Of a DNA stretch of 64,000 nucleotides, positions 1 through 8,711 are shown one piece after another. Origin of the DNA: GCA-2712985 sp964515905 (GTDB taxonomy: Bacteria > Pseudomonadota > Alphaproteobacteria > UBA7887); the NCBI GenBank assembly GCA_964515905.1, contig CAZEWK010000003.1, positions 1 to 64,000 of the forward strand, in the 5' to 3' direction. The translations under genes and the position numbers were made by a program. The notes under the pieces were generated by a model. That model saw only the letters and a list, made by a program, of their open reading frames with translations, did no database searches and was not told the DNA's origin. Each line of letters opens with the position of its first letter. The first letter of the stretch is position 1.

Positions 1-989
1 CCCCAAGCATGGATTACCTGCACTCCATATTGCTCCTGGAGCGTCCGAACCATAATCGGCGGTGCAGCTGTCCCCCCAATTACTACTCGCTCCAGAGGAC
101 CCAGCCCTTTCCCTGTATTTTTCAAAAATTGCAGAATACCAAGCCATACCGTCGGAACTCCAGCGCTTAACGTAATATCTTCTTCGTGGATAAGATCGAC
201 TAAGGACTCTCCGTCCAAATGAGGTCCCGGGAACACCATTTTTGCACCCGCCATGGGTGCCGCGTAAGGTGTTCCCCATGCGTTAACGTGAAACATTGGC
301 ACGATTACGAGCAAGTTATCTTTATTACCGATAGACAGTGTATCGGCAGAACAGGCGCTCCAGCTATGTAGTACCGTTGACCGATGGCTGTATAGGACAC
401 CCTTGGGATTACCAGTGGTTCCAGACGTATAGCAAAGTGAAGAAGCTGTATTTTCGTCAAATATAGGCCATTCGTACTCATCTTTCTGGCCTTCGATAAA
501 CGACTCATAACAAAATATATTATCCAAATTAGTCTCAGGCATCTCGGCTGCAGTGCACATTATTATCATCGCACGTACTTCGGAAAGATGTGGTGCAACC
601 TGTTCTAAAAGCTTCACAAATTGTAGGTCAACGAATAGGATTTTATCCTCAGCATGATTCATGATGTATACAAGTTGATCTACAAATAGACGCGGATTGA
701 CCGTGTGACAGACACAGCCGATCCCAGATACCGCGTAATAAATTTCGAGATGCCGGCAACTATTCCAAGCCATAGTTCCAATTCTGTCACCCTGCTGAAC
801 TCCAAATTCGTTAAGTGCGTTAGCAAGTCGCTTTATCCTTTGATATACACCCATATACGAAGCACGATGAATCTGATTATCAGCCGATCGGGTTATAATC
901 TCACGCTGACCATGGTATTCCGCGGCATATTTAATGAGTGATGAAATTAAAAGTGGCTGATCCTGCATCAGGGCCTTAAGCAACGGCAT
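1..989 (-). CDS. Fatty-acid--CoA ligase (AMP-binding), C-terminal part off the window
   Basis: Acyl-CoA synthetase of the ANL adenylating family, which activates a carboxylic acid with ATP and CoA in the cytoplasm. The reading frame is open from the ATG at 987-989 to base 1 and continues outside, so about 329 N-terminal residues are visible. The phosphate-binding motif YTSGTTGNPKG is read near 396-431, followed by the MFHVNAWG segment typical of AlkK-like medium/long-chain ligases. It is the last of three same-strand genes (hydratase, cyclase-family protein, ligase) with an 80-base gap to its upstream neighbour, which suggests one operon working on a ring-fission or side-chain acid. The exact substrate cannot be told from the sequence. 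Confidence 0.9.
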   Translation of the reverse strand, partial: MPLLKALMQDQPLLISSLIKYAAEYHGQREIITRSADNQIHRASYMGVYQRIKRLANALNEFGVQQGDRIGTMAWNSCRHLEIYYAVSGIGCVCHTVNPRLFVDQLVYIMNHAEDKILFVDLQFVKLLEQVAPHLSEVRAMIIMCTAAEMPETNLDNIFCYESFIEGQKDEYEWPIFDENTASSLCYTSGTTGNPKGVLYSHRSTVLHSWSACSADTLSIGNKDNLLVIVPMFHVNAWGTPYAAPMAGAKMVFPGPHLDGESLVDLIHEEDITLSAGVPTVWLGILQFLKNTGKGLGPLERVVIGGTAAPPIMVRTLQEQYGVQVIHAW

Positions 990-1069
990 TTTAAAACTCC
1001 ATAACATTTGTATCGGACACGGCTAATTTATGTGGCTACGTCATTCCCGATCACCGAGATATCCGTCGA

Positions 1070-2104
1070 CTATACCGTAGCAACACCCGAAACTGGAGAC
1101 CCTGCGGCACCAGGAAGGCGAAGTGGGGGCGCTGTCAGAAGAAATTTATAGCGTTGGTTTTTTCTTAACCACAAAGCAAGGTCGCGCAAATAAAATAATT
1201 CCCCTAAATGTACTCCAAGTTTAAATAGGCAATGTTCGTGGATCGGCAGCATGGCGTGCTTTCCAGTACCTGGTCGGGAGGGGTATGCTTCGACGGCGTA
1301 GTTATCTGCGATAAGAACCGTAAGTTCTGAATCTGTGATCCACTGCAATATTTGGTCATCTCTTCCATCAAGTGCCGCGCAACTGTTATGCAGTTTCTCA
1401 GCAAGCGGATTCCGCTTCATTTCCAGAATAACGTCAGCAAAACCGGTGTATAAACAAACCATGTCGCCAGGCTCAACTTGAACACCATCAATTTCAAAAA
1501 TCTCTCTCAACTTATCGTAATCGACTAAAGTTCTTTGACGCCCGAAGTGACGCTCAAGGTCTATTAGGACACCTCTACCTTGCACGCCGGTTTCCGCCAT
1601 ATTAGAAATTGATAGAGCGCCAGCATCACATCCTTCTAAACCCGACTGGCTTTCATTTTCTGGCTTTTTCCTTGGAGCCACAATATCCTCTCCAGCTCTC
1701 CAGCCATTATAAAACACTGGTTCTGGGACTCCGTCCCCGTCTGCATCAAACAATGATCCCATATGGGCCAAGCTGTCCCACTGGGTCGAGTACTGAAGAG
1801 TAATTAACGCAACGTCGTCACAACACACATCTGTATGCACAGGATTTTCTATATTAAATGGATAAACGTAATTAGCCCGACCCTCGCGTTCGGTAGCCAA
1901 CAGCTGTGGTGGATATCGACGAGGATTTAAAATATTACCCCCAGGATAGTCCAGTGGCAGACTGAGGCAGAAACTTTTCCCCACTTTGACCTCGGCGATA
2001 CCCTGCAGAACTTTTTCTTGGGTCAATAAATTCAAACGACCCAGACGATCGTCTGGACCGAATTCGCCCCAGTTAGAACCTGGAGGACGCTTATTCCATC
2101 GCAT
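1070..2104 (-). CDS. Cyclase-family metal-dependent hydrolase
   Basis: Protein of 344 residues in the putative cyclase family (PF04199), which includes kynurenine formamidase and other metal hydrolases. The stretch QWDSLAHMG is the place where the family keeps its His/Asp metal site, in the long-form variant with DADGDG after it. A TTG lies two codons upstream, but the ATG at 2104 is preferred because AAAGG sits seven bases before it. The gene follows the hydratase by 39 bases and precedes the acyl-CoA ligase, on the same strand. The family assignment is firm. The substrate is unknown; cleavage of a cyclic or amide intermediate is inferred from the family only. Confidence 0.82.
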   Translation of the reverse strand: MRWNKRPPGSNWGEFGPDDRLGRLNLLTQEKVLQGIAEVKVGKSFCLSLPLDYPGGNILNPRRYPPQLLATEREGRANYVYPFNIENPVHTDVCCDDVALITLQYSTQWDSLAHMGSLFDADGDGVPEPVFYNGWRAGEDIVAPRKKPENESQSGLEGCDAGALSISNMAETGVQGRGVLIDLERHFGRQRTLVDYDKLREIFEIDGVQVEPGDMVCLYTGFADVILEMKRNPLAEKLHNSCAALDGRDDQILQWITDSELTVLIADNYAVEAYPSRPGTGKHAMLPIHEHCLFKLGVHLGELFYLRDLALWLRKNQRYKFLLTAPPLRLPGAAGSPVSGVATV

Positions 2105-2143
2105 AATCAAACCTTTACATTGTCCATTTGATCTTACGAGTTC

Positions 2144-2923
2144 CTAAAACGTCGCTTCAACCGAACCAATACCAGAAAATTCTGCACGAACGTGGTCTCC
2201 CGTTTTTGGCCAAACCAGTTCTGCACAGCAACTGCCAGTACTAATTATATCACCCGCTTTCAGACCATCACCTCGGACTGCTCTATCATTTGCCAACCAA
2301 ATAACTGAATCCAAAGGGTCACCACCTGTTGCATTTGAACTCACCCCTGAAGTCTTGAGAGTACTATTGACTGAGAGGGTCACAGCACTATTGGCTCGGT
2401 CAATTAGCTCCCAATCCGTAACACCAACACCTCGAATGAAGGCTCCATGAGCACCGTTATCCGCTATGATCTGAGTGATACCTGCTTTCAGTCCTGCCTT
2501 GTATCTGCTATCCACAATCTCAATAGCCGGATATACTGTAGCGATAGCACCCAAAACTTGTTCACGATTGTAGGAATTGCCCGCAGGTAGATCTTTGGCC
2601 AGTTCAAAGGCTACCTCTACTTCCACGCCAGGACTAAAGAACTCACCCTCGGGAAAAGTTGCAGGGCTCTCCTGTGTTGTCTCTCCCAACATGCGGCCCG
2701 CAAAAGGCTCATCTGTCTGAAGCATTTCTTGTGCTTTAGCATTTGATGCCCCAACCTTCCAACCGATTACTGTTGACCCCAGTGAATCTATCAAACCATC
2801 CTGGATACTGTATGCCTCGCCCAAATTGCTAGGTCGGCATTCATCAGGAAGTGCTTCGAGACGCTCATGGATGGAACGCGCCTGCACTAGTAGATCTATA
2901 GCCTTTTCAATTCTAGAACTCAC
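2144..2923 (-). CDS. 2-keto-4-pentenoate hydratase / FAH-family protein
   Basis: Protein of 259 residues of the MhpD/fumarylacetoacetate hydrolase fold. These enzymes hydrate 2-hydroxypenta-2,4-dienoates or decarboxylate oxo-acids using a divalent metal. Family features seen are GWKVG near the N-terminus and the acidic metal segment GVEVEVAFEL. The frame is open 17 codons further upstream, but GTG at 2921-2923 is chosen as start: a strong GGGGGAGGAG ribosome site lies directly before it and family alignment begins there. It heads the minus-strand unit with the cyclase-family gene and the acyl-CoA ligase, consistent with the lower part of a meta-cleavage-type pathway. No ring-cleavage dioxygenase of that type lies in the window. 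Confidence 0.85.
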   Translation of the reverse strand: MSSRIEKAIDLLVQARSIHERLEALPDECRPSNLGEAYSIQDGLIDSLGSTVIGWKVGASNAKAQEMLQTDEPFAGRMLGETTQESPATFPEGEFFSPGVEVEVAFELAKDLPAGNSYNREQVLGAIATVYPAIEIVDSRYKAGLKAGITQIIADNGAHGAFIRGVGVTDWELIDRANSAVTLSVNSTLKTSGVSSNATGGDPLDSVIWLANDRAVRGDGLKAGDIISTGSCCAELVWPKTGDHVRAEFSGIGSVEATF

Positions 2924-3404
2924 TGTCTCCTCCCCCAAAAAAAATAATCCGTGCACCATAATCAAGTCTGCCAAAAGAGCGGACCCACAAAGCGAATATA
3001 CTGTGTTTAATCCACTTTATCCTACTAACTTTGTTTAACTCGGTAATATAGCCTTACTTATTAATTTTATTAGGTTAATAGGTATAGACAGCGTTTGTTC
3101 CTCGTGGTAGGTGTTCGTCACTTTGCATACTAAATCTAGTCGGTTGGAATATGGTTATAATGAAGCCCTTTCGTGGTTTGGTTGTACGACCGTTGTTTAT
3201 ACCGAAGGAACAGCAAATCACTATAAACCTTATATAATTTTTTTGTTTTGGTGGCGGCTATTGAAAGCCATTGGTTATCTGAACCGAGGACGCTTAAAAA
3301 AATCCAAGCCCGTGTTTGGACGGGGTGATTCTTTGGCATCTCGCTTTATTGGTTGCAGGCAATCCTCTGCTTGTAATATTTGTGCTGATTGGATGAATTG
3401 ATTT
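2924..3404. other. Divergent intergenic region before korA
   Basis: AT-rich region of 481 bases between the divergent hydratase and korA; it must hold both promoters. A small hairpin CCCGT-GTTTGG-ACGGG lies at 3309-3324, about 80 bases before korA. An open frame at 3111-3401 has no recognisable protein features and no good ribosome site and is not called. No tRNA or known riboswitch was recognised. Confidence 0.5.
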
Positions 3405-5285
3405 ATGGAAGGCAGTTTGCGTAGTACAGACGTTCCTACTAAGGTCGAGAGGGAAAGTCGTGAATCTGTCGTTATCCGATTCGCCGGAGATTCTGGTGAT
3501 GGGATGCAATTAACCGGTAGCCAATTTACCCTATCCAGTGCCATTATCGGGAACGACCTGGCAACTTTCCCAGATTATCCAGCTGAAATTAGGGCCCCCG
3601 CGGGAACAACTTTCGGCGTATCGGCTTTTCAAGTTCATTTTGCAGCCCAACAAATACTTACACCCGGGGACGCGCCAGAAGTCCTTGTCGCCATGAATCC
3701 AGCTGCACTAAAAGTGAACCTTTCAGACTTGGAAGCTGGTGGTCTCATCGTTGTCGATCGGGATGCTTTCAGTAACAAAAATTTGCGGAAAGCTGGCTAT
3801 GAAAATAATCCACTGGATGACCAGTCTCTTGAGGGCTTTCGTTTACTGGCCCTAGACATGTCTCGCCTTACCCAAGCGGCCGTAAAGTCCTTTGGGCTTT
3901 CTCAAAAGGAGTCCCTTCGTTGTAAGAACATGTGGGCCCTTGGTCTGATGATGTGGATGTACGATAGAGATAGAGATGCTACTATTAATTGGCTTCAAAA
4001 GAAATTTGGTGAACGAGCAGAAATTGCCGAAGCAAACATAGCCGCGTTGAATGCAGGTCACGCATATGGTGAGACTGCAGAGTTACCCGACCTGGGGCAC
4101 GGGTATTCGGTGCCCAGGGCAGAAATCGCTCCAGGTGAGTATCGGGCCGTAACCGGGAGTGAGGCATTGGCTTGGGGACTAGCTGCAGGAGCTCAATTAG
4201 CTGACTTAAAACTAGTTTTCGCCTCCTATCCGATTACTCCCGCGTCCAATTTACTGCACATCCTAGCGGGACTAAAAGCCCAAGGTATTGTAACCTTCCA
4301 AGCGGAAGATGAAATCGCGGCAGCATGTTCGGCAATTGGTGCATCGTACGCGGGTTCAATAGGTGTTACTTCAAGTGCTGGCCCTGGGGTCGCGCTCAAA
4401 ACAGAAGCTATCGGCCTCGCTGTTGTGGCTGAATTGCCGTTGATCGTGGTAAACTCTCAAAGGTCGGGACCTTCCACAGGAATGCCGACCAAAGCCGAAC
4501 AATCCGATTTGTTCCAAGCTGTTCATGGACGCAACGCCGACACTCCACTTATAGTATTAGCAGCCCATTCCCCAGCTAACTGCTTCGAAATGGCTATCGA
4601 GGCAGTCCGATTAGGCACCAAATATATGTCACCGGTGATGTTGCTGACTGATGGTTACCTAGCAAATGCGTCTGAACCATGGCTGATCCCAAACATAGAT
4701 CAACTTAGCAAATTTCCAATCACATTTCGCACCAATCCGAATGGTTTTCATCCTTTCATGAGAGATGAAAAGACATTAGCGCGTGCATGGGCGATCCCGG
4801 GGACGCCAGGATTGGAACACAGAATTGGGGGTCTTGAGAAGGACTATTCAACCAGCAATATTTCTTATGATCCAGAAAATCACCAACGTATGACGCAGGT
4901 CCGAGCCAAAAAAATTGCTGGAGTGACTGAGGATATCCCACTTCAAGATGTCGCATCGGGTCCAAACGAGGGAGAACTAGCTATAGTAGGCTGGGGTTCA
5001 ACTTATGGTGCCATCGAGGAGGCGGTTCATGCCGCGTCCGAAGAGGGTCTCCAAGCAGCTCATATCCATTTAAACTACCTTAATCCCATGCCAACGAACG
5101 TTGGAACTCTTTTAGGAAAATACAAAAATATTCTTGTTCCCGAAATGAACTCAGGACAACTTGTTAAACTATTAAGAAGTGCCTATTTAGTACCGGCAGA
5201 AGGGCTCAATAAAGTAACAGGGCAACCCTTCAAAGTTAAAGAAATTCTGGACGGCATACGGGCCAAACTAGGAGCTGGGAAATGA
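3405..5285 (+). CDS. korA: 2-oxoacid:ferredoxin oxidoreductase, fused gamma-alpha subunit
   Basis: Large subunit, 626 residues, of a two-subunit 2-oxoacid:acceptor oxidoreductase (2-oxoglutarate type in most alphaproteobacteria). It decarboxylates an oxo-acid to acyl-CoA and reduces ferredoxin. The N-terminal roughly 200 residues are the gamma (catalytic) domain, with RFAGDSGDGMQL close to the start; the alpha pyrimidine-binding domain follows, with ASYPITPASNLL and EDEIAAACSAIGAS. This gamma-alpha fusion and length are normal for the family. The stop overlaps the start of korB by four bases (ATGA), so the two are translationally coupled. The preferred oxo-acid is inferred from the family, not read from the sequence. 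Confidence 0.95.
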   Translation: MEGSLRSTDVPTKVERESRESVVIRFAGDSGDGMQLTGSQFTLSSAIIGNDLATFPDYPAEIRAPAGTTFGVSAFQVHFAAQQILTPGDAPEVLVAMNPAALKVNLSDLEAGGLIVVDRDAFSNKNLRKAGYENNPLDDQSLEGFRLLALDMSRLTQAAVKSFGLSQKESLRCKNMWALGLMMWMYDRDRDATINWLQKKFGERAEIAEANIAALNAGHAYGETAELPDLGHGYSVPRAEIAPGEYRAVTGSEALAWGLAAGAQLADLKLVFASYPITPASNLLHILAGLKAQGIVTFQAEDEIAAACSAIGASYAGSIGVTSSAGPGVALKTEAIGLAVVAELPLIVVNSQRSGPSTGMPTKAEQSDLFQAVHGRNADTPLIVLAAHSPANCFEMAIEAVRLGTKYMSPVMLLTDGYLANASEPWLIPNIDQLSKFPITFRTNPNGFHPFMRDEKTLARAWAIPGTPGLEHRIGGLEKDYSTSNISYDPENHQRMTQVRAKKIAGVTEDIPLQDVASGPNEGELAIVGWGSTYGAIEEAVHAASEEGLQAAHIHLNYLNPMPTNVGTLLGKYKNILVPEMNSGQLVKLLRSAYLVPAEGLNKVTGQPFKVKEILDGIRAKLGAGK

Positions 5286-6310
5286 CTGCCGCACCGAAAG
5301 TATTGGACCTCAAACCCACTGACTTTGCTTCTGACCAAGAAGTACGTTGGTGCCCAGGATGTGGCGATTATGCAATTTTAAAGGCAGTTCAACGCACCCT
5401 CGCCGAAGAAGGCGCTCAGAGGGAAAATACGGTGTTTGTGTCAGGCATTGGCTGTTCATCTCGTCTTCCATACTATATGTCTACTTATGGTTTTCACACG
5501 ATCCACGGGCGTGCACCTGCGTTCGCGACAGGAATAAAACTTACGAATCCCGATCTTGATGTGTGGGTCATCACGGGAGATGGTGACGGTTTGAGCATCG
5601 GTGGAAATCACCTGATGCACGCTCTCCGACGAAACGTAAATTTTCAAATATTATTGTTCAACAACGAAACATATGGTCTTACTAAAGGTCAATATTCACC
5701 GACTTCTAGGCCTGGCACTCGTTCGCCCTCCTCGCCAACAGGATCAGTAGACTCACCTTTTTTGCCGTGTGTTCTGGCGCTGGGAGCGGGAGCCAACTTT
5801 GTAGCCAGGGGCGTTGACACAGCCATAAAAGAACTCGCTTCAACATTTAAACGAGCAAGAGCTTTTCCCGGAACATCATTCGTGGAAATCTTCCAAAATT
5901 GTATCGTTTATAATGACAAAGTTTTCTCAAACTTCACAAATCGAGAAGTATCCTTTAACCAACAAGTTACTGCTGTACATGGGTTACCGCTTATATTTGG
6001 TTCAGAAAGAAATAAGGGTCTCAGATTTGACTCTTCTCGGGTACAAATTGAGGTAGTTGAAATAGGGAAGGACGGAATTACCGAATCCGATATACTGGTT
6101 CACGACGAAACAAATCGGACATTGGCTGCACTGTTAGCCGCTATGCAACCACCACACCATCCAATGGTTGTTGGGGTTCTGTACAGCAACCCGGTTGAAA
6201 CATATGAGTCTCAGGTTTACAACCAAATGGCCGCTGCAAAAAATGGTGGCGCGACTTTGAATGATGTACTTCGTCGAGGACACACCTGGCGGGTAGAAGA
6301 ATCGAAGTAG
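5282..6310 (+). CDS. korB: 2-oxoacid:ferredoxin oxidoreductase, beta subunit
   Basis: Thiamin-diphosphate and 4Fe-4S subunit of 342 residues, partner of the preceding KorA. All four cluster cysteines expected of KorB are visible: C24 and C27 in WCPGCGDY, C58 in GIGCSS, and one near residue 208 in NCIVYND. The ThDP/Mg motif starts GDGDG at 99-103 and ends at the FNNETYGLTKGQ segment. The gene starts inside the korA stop codon region. It is followed by the convergent enolase-superfamily gene with a 69-base gap and no clear terminator. Electrons presumably go to a ferredoxin; none is encoded here. Confidence 0.95.
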   Translation: MTAAPKVLDLKPTDFASDQEVRWCPGCGDYAILKAVQRTLAEEGAQRENTVFVSGIGCSSRLPYYMSTYGFHTIHGRAPAFATGIKLTNPDLDVWVITGDGDGLSIGGNHLMHALRRNVNFQILLFNNETYGLTKGQYSPTSRPGTRSPSSPTGSVDSPFLPCVLALGAGANFVARGVDTAIKELASTFKRARAFPGTSFVEIFQNCIVYNDKVFSNFTNREVSFNQQVTAVHGLPLIFGSERNKGLRFDSSRVQIEVVEIGKDGITESDILVHDETNRTLAALLAAMQPPHHPMVVGVLYSNPVETYESQVYNQMAAAKNGGATLNDVLRRGHTWRVEESK

Positions 6311-6379
6311 CTTTAGTTGAAGTTCCGAATCGAAACCATTCGCTCCACTAGCTGCTCCATTATCCTCGCCGAAATAATT

Positions 6380-7549
6380 TTATTTTACTGCGTAACGTTC
6401 CACAAATGTTTGATCAATCGTTACACCGAGCCCTGGCCGGTCGGGTATTTCAATAAATCCATCTTTCACAAGAAAATCTTCTTCTGCCAATTCGTGCAAC
6501 ATTGGATTCGCACCAAGTGAATACTCCACAATGAAACCAGTGGACGCAGATGCCAATACATGTAGACCAGACGCGAAAGTTAAGGCACCTCCCCACAAAT
6601 GCGGTGCAAATCTAATCTGAAATGCACTCGCAATTGCCTCAATCTTGATCGCTTCGGATATACCTCCTGCTATGGATAAATCAGGCTGAAAAATGTCGGC
6701 CGCTCTTTTTTCGGCTAAATCACGAAAATCGAAACGGGTAAACTCACTTTCACCCGTCGCAATTGGTATATCGGTGCTAGCCCGAACCTCAGCGAGCCCG
6801 GATTTATCGTCTGCTGTCACAGGCTCTTCCAACCAGTCTATGTTACAATCGGCAACTCTTCGACAAAAACGTTTCGCCTCACTTACATTAAAGGTTCCGT
6901 GCGCATCGCACATTATTGCAATGTCTTTACCTAATCCGGCCCGCGCCGCTTGAACGCGCTCAACCGAATGATTTAGGGATCCGTCACCCGAACCAACTCT
7001 CATTTTCACGGCTTTAAATTTACCACGTTCTATAAAAGTATTGAGTTCGTCCACAATTCTGTCTGTAGGAGCCCAACCGCCGGAAGCGTATGCCGGCATT
7101 TTTTCCTGCCTACGACCCCCGAGTAGTTGCCAGACAGGAACATTTAGTGACTTCCCAAGGATGTCCCAAAGAGCCATATCAATGCCGCTGATCGCCGATA
7201 GTGTGATCCCGCGACGCCCCAGTATCGGAAACACACGGCCTCTTGCAATCGCATAATGCGCCCGCACCCCATTATACATTGTATCCCACAGCCGAGATAT
7301 GTCTCTGGCATCTTCCCCGATTAACTCTGGAGCAAGTTCCTGCTCGATGAGAGCACACATCGCTTGATTATTGCTTGCACTTCCAACTTGTGCTTTGGCT
7401 TCACCGTGTCCAACAATCCCGTCATCCGTCTCTATTCGGATTAAAGTACTGTCAAACGACTTCGCTGTTCCGAAATCACTTCTATGCCGACCCGACTCTG
7501 GTATAGGGACGTGCACCCAGTTTGCTGTTATTGTTTTAATTTTCGTCAT
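6380..7549 (-). CDS. Mandelate racemase/muconate lactonizing enzyme-family protein
   Basis: Enolase-superfamily protein of 389 residues. Members abstract the alpha-proton of a carboxylate, usually for sugar-acid dehydration or racemisation. The capping domain is N-terminal. The barrel carries a K-x-R pair (K182, R184), metal ligands at D215 (CDAHG), E241 (WLEEPV) and E267 (GESE), and a late His at H317 (FAPHLWGG), placing it in the mandelate-racemase subgroup rather than the MLE subgroup. Sugar-acid dehydratase is the most frequent role of that subgroup. Its upstream neighbour is a sugar-isomerase-like TIM barrel on the same strand, 136 bases away, which supports a carbohydrate-acid role. Substrate not assignable. 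Confidence 0.88.
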   Translation of the reverse strand: MTKIKTITANWVHVPIPESGRHRSDFGTAKSFDSTLIRIETDDGIVGHGEAKAQVGSASNNQAMCALIEQELAPELIGEDARDISRLWDTMYNGVRAHYAIARGRVFPILGRRGITLSAISGIDMALWDILGKSLNVPVWQLLGGRRQEKMPAYASGGWAPTDRIVDELNTFIERGKFKAVKMRVGSGDGSLNHSVERVQAARAGLGKDIAIMCDAHGTFNVSEAKRFCRRVADCNIDWLEEPVTADDKSGLAEVRASTDIPIATGESEFTRFDFRDLAEKRAADIFQPDLSIAGGISEAIKIEAIASAFQIRFAPHLWGGALTFASGLHVLASASTGFIVEYSLGANPMLHELAEEDFLVKDGFIEIPDRPGLGVTIDQTFVERYAVK

Positions 7550-7685
7550 TATAAAATACCATTGAGCCTATTAATTTTTTCATTGCCCATTAACCTCCAC
7601 GTGTCGACTGACAAAACTAAATCCTGAATAATAATTCAACCGCATACGAATATTTTACACAATAGATCTCTGATCCCAAACAACT

Positions 7686-8546
7686 TCAACAAACAGTACG
7701 AAAGCGTTCCACACATACATCCAAAACTTCGGTAGGATCCCTTTTCCACCAATTATTTACCGAGAATACCTCTACTTCACAGTAGCCAGAATATCCCGCA
7801 TCCTCTACAGCCGCCCGAATATTTTTTAAATCTGCAATTCCGTCTCCCATCATCCCCCGATCTAATAGTACATCTTTGGTGTTAGGTAACCAGTCACAAA
7901 TATGAAATCCCGCTATTTTCCCTGGCCCTGCCCGTTGTAGCTGCCTTGCAAGGGAAAGGTCCCACCACACGTGATACACGTCGACCGCTACCTTTACAGT
8001 CGAGTGCCCCATATTTTCGCAGAGGTCAATCGCGTCCTTAACCGTTACAAGGCAGGACCGCTCTCCAGCGTAAACTGGGTGGAGTGGTTCAACTGCAAGA
8101 TCAACACCGGCACCTTCCGCGAAATAAACGATGTCGGAGATAATTGATGATGCCACTTTCAGACTATCGCTCGTTCCAATGGATCCTTCAATAACTCCTC
8201 CAAGGCAGACCGTAAGAGTTTTAGCACCCAAATCTGAAGCCATATCAAGAGACAATTTAAACTCATCTATTACTTTGTTCCTACTATTGGGAGCCAACGG
8301 ACCCACCAAGAATGGGGCGCGACAAAGTCCGGAAACCTCAAGACCTGCCGCCCGTGTACGATTACCTATCTCCACAGCCTTCGAACCAATCTCCCGTCGC
8401 CACCAGGCGATCGCTCCAAAGCCTCGATCAGCGCACTCATCGATCACCTTTTGAGGTTCCCACCCCGCGCCATATCCATCCATGATATGGCCCAACGTAG
8501 CTGTATTTAGAGACAACGCAGAATGATCTTTCAAAAAATCTCTCAT
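7686..8546 (-). CDS. Sugar phosphate isomerase/epimerase-like TIM barrel
   Basis: Protein of 286 residues of the xylose-isomerase-like TIM-barrel family (PF01261). Metal-binding positions are visible: Glu and His in VEPLHP, Asp and His in VDVYHVWWD, His in GFHICDW, and the closing Glu in YCEVEVFS. The DRGMMGDG loop is common in this subfamily. GTG at 8555 would add three residues; ATG at 8546 is preferred because GGGTGA lies at good spacing. The family contains isomerases and epimerases, and also 3-dehydroshikimate dehydratases that make protocatechuate. That second role would fit the divergent pca genes but is speculative, since nothing in the sequence separates the two. Confidence 0.8.
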   Translation of the reverse strand: MRDFLKDHSALSLNTATLGHIMDGYGAGWEPQKVIDECADRGFGAIAWWRREIGSKAVEIGNRTRAAGLEVSGLCRAPFLVGPLAPNSRNKVIDEFKLSLDMASDLGAKTLTVCLGGVIEGSIGTSDSLKVASSIISDIVYFAEGAGVDLAVEPLHPVYAGERSCLVTVKDAIDLCENMGHSTVKVAVDVYHVWWDLSLARQLQRAGPGKIAGFHICDWLPNTKDVLLDRGMMGDGIADLKNIRAAVEDAGYSGYCEVEVFSVNNWWKRDPTEVLDVCVERFRTVC

Positions 8547-8564
8547 TGCTTTCACCCAGTTAGA

Positions 8565-8582
8565 TCAGTGTGGTAACACTGA
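8565..8582. promoter_or_regulatory. Perfect 7-base inverted repeat, candidate operator
   Basis: TCAGTGT-GGTA-ACACTGA, two perfect seven-base arms around a four-base spacer. It lies 18 bases upstream of the minus-strand TIM-barrel start and in the 165-base region that also drives the plus-strand aromatic operon. The position suits a repressor controlling one or both divergent units. No regulator gene is nearby, so the protein that binds it is unknown. Confidence 0.5.
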
Positions 8583-8711
8583 CTCAATGTTCTCACAAAT
8601 AACCACAAAATTGAAAAATCTTTAACAACCGTGCGCACGAAATAAAAGTTGTGTCTGTTGTTTCATATGACATTCGTGTCGTCACAACCAAAATTGATAT
8701 ATAATAACAAA

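Noticed and set aside
3111..3401. 96-codon open frame just before korA
   Set aside because: No ribosome site, unusual start, mixed amino-acid content with no family pattern; more likely the korA leader.
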